Program-made: the position numbers and the translations under genes | Source: Anaerosporobacter faecicola | Lineage (GTDB): Bacteria; Bacillota; Clostridia; Lachnospirales; Lachnospiraceae | Length of the DNA: 64,000 nucleotides | Assembly (NCBI RefSeq): GCF_012070565.1 | Contig: NZ_JAAQRO010000046.1 | Location: 42,027 to 106,026 of the forward strand | Reading direction: 5' to 3' | The notes under the pieces: model-generated | What the model was told of the DNA's origin: nothing | Seen by the model: only the letters and a program-made list of their open reading frames with translations | The model's database searches: none | Shown here: positions 42,081 through 50,699 of the stretch, piece after piece | Numbering within the stretch: position 1 is the stretch's first letter | How the letters are laid out: every line of letters begins with the position of its first letter

Positions 42081-43406
42081 ATGATACAAGGTAACGAAAT
42101 CGAGTTGTTGAATCAATATAAAAGAGAAATCAAACAACATTTGGTTCAGCAGATTACATCTCAGGTTGAGTTGGAAGATGAACAACTTATGGATCAGATT
42201 GACAAGGAGATTTTAGAATACACGAGACAATCGTTTTTAACAATTGAGCAGAAAGTTCGACTTCGAAAGGAACTATTTAATGCACTTAGGAAGTTAGATG
42301 TTCTTCAAGAGCTTGTTGAAAACCCAGAAATCACAGAAATCATGATCAATGGACCAAAGAACATCTTCATAGAACAAGAAGGTGCAATAACCCAATTGGA
42401 TACCGCATTTGAATCAGAGGAACGATTACAGGAAGTAATTCAATCGATTGTATCTGAGACAAATCGAATCGTAAATGAATCTTCACCTATCGTAGATGCC
42501 CGTTTAATGGATGGGTCGCGTGTGAATGTGGTATTACCACCTATTGCATTAGATGGACCAATTGTAACGATTCGTAAGTTCCCGGAACACCCTTTTACGA
42601 TGGAAGGATTACTTAACCTTGGTGCGATAACGCAAGAAGCGGCGGTGTTTTTACATACGTTAGTTAAAGCAAGGTATAACATATTCATATCAGGTGGAAC
42701 GGGATCGGGTAAAACAACCTTTCTTAATGTATTGTCAAATTTTATTCCCGAGGATGAACGAATCATTACAATAGAAGATTCGGCAGAGCTACAAATCTGC
42801 AGTATTGCAAATCTAGTACGTCTAGAATGTAGAAATGCAAATGTGGAAGGTAAAAATGCTATAAGTATTCGTGATCTAATCAAATCAAGCTTGCGAATGC
42901 GACCTGATCGAATAATCGTAGGAGAGATTCGAGATAGTGCAGCTATTGATCTTTTAGCTGCATACAACACAGGACATGATGGGAGTTTATCTACGGGACA
43001 TGCAAATTCTGTCAAGGATATGCTGAACCGATTAGAGTCATTAGTTTTACAAGGTGTGGATATGCCAATACCTGCAATAAGGAGGCAAATTAGCTCGGCA
43101 ATTGATATTATTGTCCATCTTGGGAGAATGCGCGATAAATCAAGAAAAGTATTGGAAATTTGCGAAATATTAGATGTAGTAAATGATGAGATCCAAGTTA
43201 ATCCTTTATTTCAATTCGAATTAAACGAGGAAGCTACAAAGGGTGAGACGAATCAAATGCAAATGGACAAGCATGCCATGAAAATAGGAGTATTAAAACG
43301 AACGACCAATTCTTTTGTAAATACCGAAAAGTTATTGCGTGCAGGTCTCTCTATACCACAATCCAATCATAGGGAAAGTGAGGAGGTTGAGAAAACAATT
43401 GTGTAA
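42081..43406 (+). CDS. tadA: TadA/CpaF secretion ATPase
   Basis: Hexameric ATPase that powers Tad pilus assembly, cytoplasmic face. Walker A is ISGGTGSGKTTF (Lys211 from ATG 42081); the Asp box and Walker B region follow: IITIEDSAELQI and RPDRIIVGEIRDSAAIDLLA, then HDGSLSTGHANS (His box). The N-terminal part has PEITEIMINGPKNIFIEQEG as in CpaF. ATG 42081 has AGGAG 12 bases upstream; an in-frame ATG at 41985 overlaps tadZ by 28 bases without a site, so the start is open by 32 codons. The 3' end overlaps tadB. Confidence 0.9.
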   Translation: MIQGNEIELLNQYKREIKQHLVQQITSQVELEDEQLMDQIDKEILEYTRQSFLTIEQKVRLRKELFNALRKLDVLQELVENPEITEIMINGPKNIFIEQEGAITQLDTAFESEERLQEVIQSIVSETNRIVNESSPIVDARLMDGSRVNVVLPPIALDGPIVTIRKFPEHPFTMEGLLNLGAITQEAAVFLHTLVKARYNIFISGGTGSGKTTFLNVLSNFIPEDERIITIEDSAELQICSIANLVRLECRNANVEGKNAISIRDLIKSSLRMRPDRIIVGEIRDSAAIDLLAAYNTGHDGSLSTGHANSVKDMLNRLESLVLQGVDMPIPAIRRQISSAIDIIVHLGRMRDKSRKVLEICEILDVVNDEIQVNPLFQFELNEEATKGETNQMQMDKHAMKIGVLKRTTNSFVNTEKLLRAGLSIPQSNHRESEEVEKTIV

Positions 43407-44187
43407 TACCAACGGAATAAATGCAAAATCTAAAAAAAGCGCGTATCCTGTTGACTATCATCAATATCATATGGGTTGGAAGGAAGCAAAAGTGGTATAT
43501 GCAAAGGGTGCTATTATATTTGGTTTTCTTTTATGGATCTTCTATCGTAATGGTATAGTATTACTTCTTGGGAGCCCTTTGCTTTTGCTATATAAAAAAC
43601 AGCAAGAAAAGAAACGGTGTAAAGAACGAAAGTGGGAGTTAACATTACAGTTTAAAGAAGGATTACAGTCGCTAGTGGCAGCATTAAGTGCAGGGTACTC
43701 CATTGAAAATGCATTTCGGCAGGCATTACAGGATTTAAAACTCCTATATGGAGAAGATACTATGATACATCAGGAATTTTCCTATATTGTGTACCAAATT
43801 CGAATGAACATACCAGTTGAACAGGCATTAGAGGATTTTGCAAAACGAAGTGATATTGATGATATTAAAAGTTTGGCAGAAGTTTTTCGGACAGCAAAAA
43901 AATCCGGAGGTAATTTAATTCAGATATTACGAACGACAAATCAAATTATTGGTGACAAGATTGAGGTCAGTCGAGAGATAACAACCATGATGTCGGCTAA
44001 AAAGTTTGAAGCAAACATCATGACCAAGATTCCCCTTGCAATTATTCTATATATGGACTTGTCATCACCGGGTTTCTTAGATCCCTTATATCACAATCTA
44101 TTAGGTGGTTTTATAATGACAGGAGCGTTAGGGATCTATTTATTTAGTTATGTGCTTATGAACCGAATCTTAAGTATTGAAGTATAA
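43399..44187 (+). CDS. tadB: TadB-like pilus platform protein (T2SF domain)
   Basis: Inner-membrane platform protein of the Tad machine. Two N-terminal hydrophobic stretches (VVYAKGAIIFGFLLWIFY, NGIVLLLGSPLLLLY), a T2SF/GspF domain (GLQSLVAALSAGYSIENAFRQ, VEQALEDFAKRSDIDDIKSL) and two C-terminal helices. No ATG is near the start: AGGAGG (43381-43386) is followed by TTG 43399 with a 12-base gap, overlapping the end of tadA by 8 bases. The start is therefore tentative. It pairs with TadC just downstream. Confidence 0.82.
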   Translation: MCNTNGINAKSKKSAYPVDYHQYHMGWKEAKVVYAKGAIIFGFLLWIFYRNGIVLLLGSPLLLLYKKQQEKKRCKERKWELTLQFKEGLQSLVAALSAGYSIENAFRQALQDLKLLYGEDTMIHQEFSYIVYQIRMNIPVEQALEDFAKRSDIDDIKSLAEVFRTAKKSGGNLIQILRTTNQIIGDKIEVSREITTMMSAKKFEANIMTKIPLAIILYMDLSSPGFLDPLYHNLLGGFIMTGALGIYLFSYVLMNRILSIEV

Positions 44188-44202
44188 GGTAGATAGGGGG
44201 GA

Positions 44203-45678
44203 ATGCATATCTTAATAGCAAATTGTATGATACTAGGAGTGATTCTGATCCTAATTATTGTTGCAAATATAGTATCAAATAAGCAGAATGGAAAACGGTC
44301 GCTCTCTCTGGATACAGTAAGTCGGTTTGTGCTTTCGGGAATTAGAAAAACGCGAGTCGGAAAAGAAATCTTTCAAAAAAGTGTTAATGCAATGAGGATA
44401 CTTTATGTAAGAGAAAATGCAGAAGAAAAAGCAACTATTTTTTGTACCAAACAAATAACGTTAATCACACTTGTACTTTTAGCAAGTAATAGTTTGTCAA
44501 TTATCGTTGCATTAACGGGCTCAAGTCTGTTGTATCAGTCGTATTATCTTAAAAGGCCTGGTTACGGCGAATCTGCATTAAGTGTTCCACTTTATATGCA
44601 GGTAGAGGAAAATCAAGAAGAAATCGAACTTGAGTTACAAGAAAGACAGTACACCGATCCTGTAAAATTAAAGGAGATTTTTGATAAAGCAAAACAGTAT
44701 CTTGATAATACCATTTTAGGAAATAATGAAGCCTATGATCACATTGATCGTTCCTTATGCCTTGTAACCAAAATCCCAAGTTTGTCAGTAACGGTAGACT
44801 GGGAATTGGGATATGACGGATGTATTAATCAAGATGGTTCGATTACAGTGGAGGATTACCAAAGAGATGGTGTGATACAAACAATTACCGCAGTGATTAG
44901 ATATTATGATAATGAAATACGTTATCCCATTAATCTTGTCCTGTACCCAAAAGAAAAAACAAAGACGGAGCGGCTAATTGAACTGGTACAACAAGAAGTC
45001 AGGCAGCAACAACAGAGTGCGCCGGAAGAAGAATATCTTAAGCTACCAAAAACAATTGAAGGACAAGAATTGATATATTATGAAAGGAAGGAAAAGGATC
45101 CTATTCTTCTTACCATGTTAGGGTTAATGGCAATGGGATGTCTGCTCTATGGGAACACAGCAAGATTAGAAAAGGAAAAAAAGAAGCGAGATAGACAAAT
45201 GTTGTTGGATTATCCAGATATCATACATAAGTTAGTACTACTTCTTGGAGCTGGTATGACGGTGAAAAATGCTTGGGGAATGATCTGCGGAGAATATGAG
45301 AGAAAAAGACAAAGGGCTGGAACAAGACAAAAGGCTGGAACGAAAGAAGAAACAAGATATATCTATGAAGAGATGGTCGTTACCATTCATGAAATACAAA
45401 ATGGGATGGCTGAAATGGAGGCGTATGATCGTTTTGGAAGGCGTGTTAAATTGATTCCATATATGAAGTTAAGTTCTTTGCTTGTTCAGAATATGACGAA
45501 AGGAACGGGAGATTTATTAAAGCTACTTGAATATGAAGCAGTACAATCTTTTGAAGAACGAAAAGATATGGCAAAACGGGTAGGAGAAGAGGCAAGTACA
45601 AAATTATTAGTACCAATGGTTTTTATGCTATTAATTTTATTAATAATTATTATGGTTCCTGCATTTATGCAGATGTAA
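44203..45678 (+). CDS. tadC: TadC-like pilus platform protein with large insert
   Basis: A 491-residue platform protein. One N-terminal helix, a second pair at about 85-115, then a soluble insert of about 180 residues (122-300) rich in charged residues and Gln, predicted outside the helices; then a helix (ILLTMLGLMAMGCLLYG) and a T2SF-like cytoplasmic domain (DYPDIIHKLVLLLGAGMTVK, KLSSLLVQNMTKGTGDLLKL) before the C-terminal helix. Standard TadC is about 300 residues, so the insert is unusual. It is translated from ATG 44203 with AGGGGGG very close (2 bases). Confidence 0.8.
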   Translation: MHILIANCMILGVILILIIVANIVSNKQNGKRSLSLDTVSRFVLSGIRKTRVGKEIFQKSVNAMRILYVRENAEEKATIFCTKQITLITLVLLASNSLSIIVALTGSSLLYQSYYLKRPGYGESALSVPLYMQVEENQEEIELELQERQYTDPVKLKEIFDKAKQYLDNTILGNNEAYDHIDRSLCLVTKIPSLSVTVDWELGYDGCINQDGSITVEDYQRDGVIQTITAVIRYYDNEIRYPINLVLYPKEKTKTERLIELVQQEVRQQQQSAPEEEYLKLPKTIEGQELIYYERKEKDPILLTMLGLMAMGCLLYGNTARLEKEKKKRDRQMLLDYPDIIHKLVLLLGAGMTVKNAWGMICGEYERKRQRAGTRQKAGTKEETRYIYEEMVVTIHEIQNGMAEMEAYDRFGRRVKLIPYMKLSSLLVQNMTKGTGDLLKLLEYEAVQSFEERKDMAKRVGEEASTKLLVPMVFMLLILLIIIMVPAFMQM

Positions 45679-45695
45679 CGGAAAGGTGTGTTTAT

Positions 45696-45890
45696 ATGAT
45701 AAAAGAGTTAATGCAATCAGGAAAGAAATTAGTGCTGGATTTCGTAGAGGAAGAGGATGGATTAGGTGTTGTAGAACTTGTGTTAATCATAGTTATCCTA
45801 ATTGGCTTAGTTATATTATTCAAGGGAGAAGTAGAGAAGTTTATTCAAGGTTTGTTCAAAAAAGCAACAGGAAAAACAGATGCATTATAA
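45696..45890 (+). CDS. flp: Flp-type (type IVb) pilin
   Basis: A 64-residue pilin precursor. The leader ends in FVEEEDG, then the mature helix LGVVELVLIIVILIGLVILF with Glu at +5, which fits the Flp processing rule G/xxxxE. It is cleaved by an A24 peptidase (two are encoded in the locus) and built into thin Tad pili. GGAAAGGTGTGT is the ribosome site. Its position between tadC and the large membrane protein gene, in a single operon, supports the call. It would be the major structural subunit. Confidence 0.88.
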   Translation: MIKELMQSGKKLVLDFVEEEDGLGVVELVLIIVILIGLVILFKGEVEKFIQGLFKKATGKTDAL

Positions 45891-48459
45891 AAAATCATTA
45901 GGCGGGAGCATAACGGTATATTTAAGTTTGGTATTGTTACTGGTAACTGCAATTTTATGTACTGTAGTGGAAGGTGCTAGGTTACAGGGAGCAAAAAACC
46001 TTGGACAAAGTATGTTGCAGGCAAGTGTGGATTCTTTATATTCTTCTTACCAACGGGAATTATTCGATACATATGGAATTTTTGCTTATTCCTGTACTAA
46101 TGATAATCTTATGGTGGAGGAAGAACTCGAAGCGGTAGTACAAAAAAATTTTGTAAAATCGGTGGAAACAAAAAATTGGCTGGAGGACCAGATAGAACAG
46201 AAAGATGTATTGTCAAAAGTGTTTCAATATATGGATTTATATGAACTACAGTTAGATCAGGTAGAGATACAAGATATTGCAATGCTAACGGATTATCAAG
46301 GAGAACTATTTCTCAATCAAGTTTATGCATATATGAAATACAGTGCTCCTGCTAATTTGATCAAAGACACGCTTGAGAGATGGAATCTATATGATTCAAC
46401 AGAGGAAACAACTAAAGTCATGAAAAAAAAGCTAGAAACACAAGAATCTTTAGGCGAATTAAGTAAGCTTATGCTGCAATTGATTGAAGAGGTTGAGGGA
46501 GTAGATACAGATGAAAATGGAGTTCGATTTAACAAATCTGGCGTATTGAAAACAAAAGATTCTTTTGCAAAAAAAATCGTATCACAACCACCATCAATGC
46601 AAACAGTAGGAATTAATAAAGAATTGGTTTTTTATTCTCTTAAAGAAAAGTACTATAATATTTCAAATAAACTAGATCTACAGATTCATTGTGCCCAAGA
46701 TGCCATTGCATGTAATAAGAGAATAGAAGAATTAGAGAAATCGTTAGCGGATCTAGAGGCAGAGCGTTCTAAATTAGAAAGTGCAATTGCTAATAAGGAA
46801 CAAGAAGAAAGTGTGGTAGAAGACGAGGAGGAGGGGGAAGAGCAAGATACTGTATCAGAAGAAGAGGAACAGTTGGCTCATATTGAGGAAGAGATTGAGA
46901 GTAAGAATCAGGAGCGGAAGACACAAGTAGAGAAGAAGGAACAAAGAATAAAGGAAAAGAAACAACTGCAAAAAGAGATGTTGCAAAAGATCAATGATAC
47001 AATTTCAAAGATCGAAAAGGCACAGAAGACAATTAATAAAATTGAAAGTAAAAGTGAGGAATTGGGTAGTAAAGTAGATGAGTATGAGCAGGTTATTGAA
47101 GCGGAGAAAAGTGAACTGACAACAGAAAACTATGAAGAGTTTCAGAATAGTAAAAAGCAGATGAGGGAATACCTTGGGCAGCAGAACAACCCAGATACAA
47201 TTTCTGCAACTAGTGCAGTACAGATGCGTAAGGTACTTCAAAAGAATCAAGATTTATTAGAGTCGATTTATAAGAATAGTGATCAAGTTCAGAAAGATGA
47301 TACCAATTCTTTGGAACAGGACATAAATCAATTACAACAGTGTAAAGCATATGCAGCTTCCTATAATGTAGAAAACTTGCGGTTTGATTATTCAAGTTTA
47401 CAAGTAGAAGAAGAAGTAGAAAGTCCGGTAGATTCTGTGGGAACATTGCTTGAATCAGGATTGCTTGCATTGGTTGTAGAGGATAGTAGTGTAATCTCTG
47501 AGCAAACAATTGACAAAGCACATTTACCTTCCACCACAGCTAATATTAAAGAGGATGAACAGGAAGCCGACTGTAAACGGATCATAGATGAATGTGAGGA
47601 TAATGAGTATAGTACACAAGTTACGGATTCATTTTCCGCTGACCATAGTGCAGTAACCAATTTGACAGAGAAACTGTTACTGAATCAGTATCAAATTGAT
47701 TTTTTCAAAAATTATGTACAAACCGTTAAAGAAAGTGAGGCAAATAAGGAGGGGAATTCAAATAAGGAGGAGAATTCAAACAATTCAAAATCTTTAGAAT
47801 ATGAGCAAGAGTATATACTTGCTGGGCATAATTGCGATAAGGATAATCTAAGCAGTGTTGTAACAAAGATAGTAATGATGAGAACAGTACTTAATTTTTT
47901 GTATTTATTTACGGATAAAGAAAAGAATGCAGCTGCTTACACTACAGCAACATCTCTCGTTGGATTTACTTGTTTACCTCCATTAATTACTTTGGTGAAG
48001 ATCGTAATCTTGTTTGCCTGGGCAATGGTAGAAGCATTGGTGGATACCTATGCATTATTGGCGGGATACTCTGTCCCAATATTTAAGACAAAATCCACGT
48101 ATCAAGTGCATTACAAAGATTTACTTACAATGAGCAAAGCAAAGATTGGAACATTGGCAAAGAACTTTGAAAAGACAACAAGCAAGATTGGAAATCTAAG
48201 TTATGAACAGTATATTCGAATATTTTTACTCTTGAGTGATAAAAAGAAAAACTGTTTTCGTACAATGGATTTAATCCAAATTAATATGCAAGGTATAATA
48301 GGGAATACATTTCAATTAGAACACTGCGTGTTTGGTATAAAAGTACATGCAGTTATGAGTATTCCAGAAAAATTTATTACATTTCCGTTCGTAAAGGATA
48401 TACTGGGGAAAACAGAGGGTGGATATGTAGTGGAAACGACAATTAGTAATGGGTACTAG
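45880..48459 (+). CDS. Large Tad-locus membrane protein, DUF5702-like
   Basis: An 859-residue protein. It starts with a TadE/G-like helix (SITVYLSLVLLLVTAILCTV), after GG, and continues VVEGARLQGAKNLGQSMLQA. Residues about 275-420 are a long coiled coil (LEKSLADLEAERSKLES, KIEKAQKTINKIESKSEEL). Near the C terminus there are two more hydrophobic segments (TATSLVGFTCLPPLITLVKI, ILFAWAMVEALVDTYALLAG). Such proteins recur in Clostridia Tad loci, where they may replace TadG as a minor pilin or anchor. The gene overlaps flp by 11 bases. Function is not known. Confidence 0.6.
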   Translation: MHYKKSLGGSITVYLSLVLLLVTAILCTVVEGARLQGAKNLGQSMLQASVDSLYSSYQRELFDTYGIFAYSCTNDNLMVEEELEAVVQKNFVKSVETKNWLEDQIEQKDVLSKVFQYMDLYELQLDQVEIQDIAMLTDYQGELFLNQVYAYMKYSAPANLIKDTLERWNLYDSTEETTKVMKKKLETQESLGELSKLMLQLIEEVEGVDTDENGVRFNKSGVLKTKDSFAKKIVSQPPSMQTVGINKELVFYSLKEKYYNISNKLDLQIHCAQDAIACNKRIEELEKSLADLEAERSKLESAIANKEQEESVVEDEEEGEEQDTVSEEEEQLAHIEEEIESKNQERKTQVEKKEQRIKEKKQLQKEMLQKINDTISKIEKAQKTINKIESKSEELGSKVDEYEQVIEAEKSELTTENYEEFQNSKKQMREYLGQQNNPDTISATSAVQMRKVLQKNQDLLESIYKNSDQVQKDDTNSLEQDINQLQQCKAYAASYNVENLRFDYSSLQVEEEVESPVDSVGTLLESGLLALVVEDSSVISEQTIDKAHLPSTTANIKEDEQEADCKRIIDECEDNEYSTQVTDSFSADHSAVTNLTEKLLLNQYQIDFFKNYVQTVKESEANKEGNSNKEENSNNSKSLEYEQEYILAGHNCDKDNLSSVVTKIVMMRTVLNFLYLFTDKEKNAAAYTTATSLVGFTCLPPLITLVKIVILFAWAMVEALVDTYALLAGYSVPIFKTKSTYQVHYKDLLTMSKAKIGTLAKNFEKTTSKIGNLSYEQYIRIFLLLSDKKKNCFRTMDLIQINMQGIIGNTFQLEHCVFGIKVHAVMSIPEKFITFPFVKDILGKTEGGYVVETTISNGY

Positions 48460-48466
48460 TATATAG

Positions 48467-48702
48467 AAGGGCAGAGTGGGATGTCCTTTCTTCTAACAAA
48501 TCTAAAAGAAACGTCTATTTGGCTTACGCCAGTCTAAAAATCTAATTTTATTATTATTATTTTTAACCACTTCTATTTATTTAAGAACCATAAAATCGGC
48601 AATCCCTAGCCGTGAATAAAAGGAAACTCTCTTCAAGCAAACTCCAATAAGATATGGTTACTAAATCACACGTTAGAAGAAAGAATATCCCATTCTGCCC
48701 TT
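48467..48702. repeat. 236-bp element with 31-bp terminal inverted repeats inside the Tad operon
   Basis: AAGGGCAGAGTGGGATGTCC...TTCTAAC (48467-48497) matches the inverse of 48672-48702 at 28 of 31 positions. The interior has small hairpins (TGGC-TTAC-GCCA, CGGC...GCCG) and no ORF. No clear target duplication is seen. It could be a MITE-like insertion or an internal terminator separating the tad core from the pilin-like genes. Confidence 0.65.
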
Positions 48703-48723
48703 ACTAAGGAAAGGATATAGAAG

Positions 48724-49632
48724 ATGAAGGGCTGGACAAAAAAAGTAACAACTAATAAATTGCAGGCATCAATTACTGTGGAAGCAGCATTGGTTTTACC
48801 AATCTTTCTTTTTGCAATGTATACCTTTCTCTTTTTTATTCAAGTACTTTATATACATGGTATCATACAAAATGGGTTATTGGAAACCTCGCAATACTGT
48901 GAAAAGATTGGTTTTCTATATGATTATATAGAGAATTATGAGGAGAACGGATCTAATCAGGGGACAGCTCCTCAAAATGGTACTGAATTAGAGGAAACGC
49001 AAACGAATAATTCAAGTGGAACCGTTAAGAAAGTTGCCCAAAATGTTATAACAAGTTCTCTGATTCGATCAAAATTTATGGAATTGGTAGACTGTGAACA
49101 GATAGAGCAGTCCTGCGTAATAAATGGTGCTAAGGGTTTGAATTTTACATTCTCCTCTTATGATCTAGCTAATGATGAAGTAAATTTGATTGTTCAATAT
49201 CAAGTGCATATTCCCATTGGCCTAAAGGTAATTAATGATTTTTGGGTAAAGCAGAACCTTACTGTAAAAGCGTTTGTTGGGACAAAAGAGGAACCTGAAC
49301 AGGAGAAAGGTGAGGAGGACGAGGACTATGTCTATATAACAGAAACGGGAACAGTTTATCACGAGAGTAAGGAGTGTACGCATTTGAAGCTATCCATTAA
49401 ACAAGTGAATGTTACTGCAATTGATGGATCGCGTAATTATGCTGGAGCAAAATATTATGCATGTGAAGTTTGTAATCCGAAGGACACAAACCAATCTTAT
49501 TACTACATAACAACACAGGGGAATCGATATCATTGCAATATAAACTGTAGTGGGTTAAAACGTACCATTAAGACGATCAAACGTTCCGATATTGGAAATC
49601 GTAAAGCGTGTACAAGGTGTGGTGGAAAGTAG
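48724..49632 (+). CDS. TadE-like pseudopilin with double Cys/His module
   Basis: A 302-residue protein. Residues 13-45 match TadE/F pseudopilins: ASITVEAALVLPIFLFAMYT then FLFFIQVLYIH. After a Gln/Thr-rich loop and a beta-rich middle, residues about 205-302 hold two similar units: ETGTVYHESKECTHLKLSIK...AKYYACEVCNP and TQGNRYHCNINCSGLKRTIK...RKACTRCGG. Each has the YHxxxxC..LK..IK...C..C pattern known from small metal-binding modules at the ends of secreted nucleases and similar proteins. A Zn site outside the cell is inferred. It might be a pilus tip or adhesion protein. Confidence 0.7.
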   Translation: MKGWTKKVTTNKLQASITVEAALVLPIFLFAMYTFLFFIQVLYIHGIIQNGLLETSQYCEKIGFLYDYIENYEENGSNQGTAPQNGTELEETQTNNSSGTVKKVAQNVITSSLIRSKFMELVDCEQIEQSCVINGAKGLNFTFSSYDLANDEVNLIVQYQVHIPIGLKVINDFWVKQNLTVKAFVGTKEEPEQEKGEEDEDYVYITETGTVYHESKECTHLKLSIKQVNVTAIDGSRNYAGAKYYACEVCNPKDTNQSYYYITTQGNRYHCNINCSGLKRTIKTIKRSDIGNRKACTRCGGK

Positions 49633-49691
49633 TGCGTATTGATAAGGTTGTAAGAGTAAATGGAAAATTTAGATAGAGAGAAGGGACGTAT

Positions 49692-50120
49692 GTGGAAAGT
49701 TTAATGACGGTAGGTATGATCGGATTATTGTTGCTTATAGCAGTTATTGATTATAGAAAGAAGGAGATTGCAAGGAAAGTTCTTATTCTGATGATACTTC
49801 TTGTTGGGGTGAACTATCTTTTATATCAGCCTATTAGCATTCAAAGTTCATTGGGAGGGCTTATGTTGGGCATAGTATTGTTACTTCTTAGTGTAATAAC
49901 GAAAGAGAAAATTGGAAAGGGGGATGCATATCTAATCATGGTATTAGGTGGTTATTTAGGAATATCGCGGATTAGTCTAGTGTTATTATATGCCTTGACA
50001 CTATGTGCCATACTGTCAGGTTTATTACTTATTTGTAAGAAGGTAAAACGAGAGTATCGTGTCGCTTTTGTTCCATTTATATTTGTAGGGTTTATTGGGG
50101 TACTGTGCAATGGGATATAA
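49692..50120 (+). CDS. Second prepilin peptidase (A24 family)
   Basis: A 142-residue membrane protein with about five hydrophobic segments. The catalytic Asp are in LIAVIDYRKKEIARK and KIGKGDAYLIMVLG (GxGD), the pattern of A24 peptidases of the short TadV type. The locus thus encodes two different prepilin peptidases; one may serve Flp and the other the TadE-like proteins. The start is GTG 49692 with AAGGGA upstream. Its end overlaps the following TadE-like gene by 11 bases. Confidence 0.85.
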   Translation: MESLMTVGMIGLLLLIAVIDYRKKEIARKVLILMILLVGVNYLLYQPISIQSSLGGLMLGIVLLLLSVITKEKIGKGDAYLIMVLGGYLGISRISLVLLYALTLCAILSGLLLICKKVKREYRVAFVPFIFVGFIGVLCNGI

Positions 50121-50697
50121 AGATAAAGAAGGGGACAGTGGAAGTATTACTGTGGAGATGTCCATGGTGTTTCCTATTGTTCTTTATGTCATTTTTTCAA
50201 TTGTGTATGGAGGACTCTATCTTCATGATCGGGTAGTTATACAGAATATAACGGATGAAATGAGTATACAAGCAAACAATGCAGTACGATATCCAGTAGA
50301 TGATACAGGAGAACAGATCTGCTATGAAAATATTAATGCAAGAGGAATCTTTTTTTCACTGCAATGTGATTACTCTAGAGAACAAGAGGTAATCCGAAAG
50401 AAAATAATGAATAGAGTAGCAGAAAAACTGTATATTACGCAGGTGGGGGATATTATGGTTAATTTAGCACAAACCAATATTCAAATTGAGGTAGCATGTA
50501 GTGTGCAGATTCCCATAGCACCTATTCGAATTCTGTTGGGTGAAGATAAGATGACCTACGTATATAAACAACGAAGAGAGGTGTTTAATCCAGCTGAATA
50601 TGTAAGAAAATATCGTGTATTCTTGGAAGTTGGAGAAGGAACGGAATTAGGTGATAAAGCTTTAAAGGCATTAAGAGATATTTTGAATGGGGGATAG
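50110..50697 (+). CDS. TadE-like pseudopilin
   Basis: A 195-residue protein with a short basic/acidic leader (MGYKDKEGDSG), then the helix SITVEMSMVFPIVLYVIFSI followed by VYGGLYLHDRVVIQNITDEM, matching TadE. The C-terminal two thirds form a soluble domain (VACSVQIPIAPIRILLG) on the outer side. ATG 50110 is chosen; a further ATG 15 bases upstream is in frame but poorly spaced. It ends 2 bases before the FHA gene, so they are translated together. Confidence 0.78.
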   Translation: MGYKDKEGDSGSITVEMSMVFPIVLYVIFSIVYGGLYLHDRVVIQNITDEMSIQANNAVRYPVDDTGEQICYENINARGIFFSLQCDYSREQEVIRKKIMNRVAEKLYITQVGDIMVNLAQTNIQIEVACSVQIPIAPIRILLGEDKMTYVYKQRREVFNPAEYVRKYRVFLEVGEGTELGDKALKALRDILNGG

Positions 50698-50699
50698 AG

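Noticed and set aside
42440..43015. 191-codon antisense frame in tadA
   Set aside because: Shadow of a well-supported ATPase gene; no start signals and no family features.
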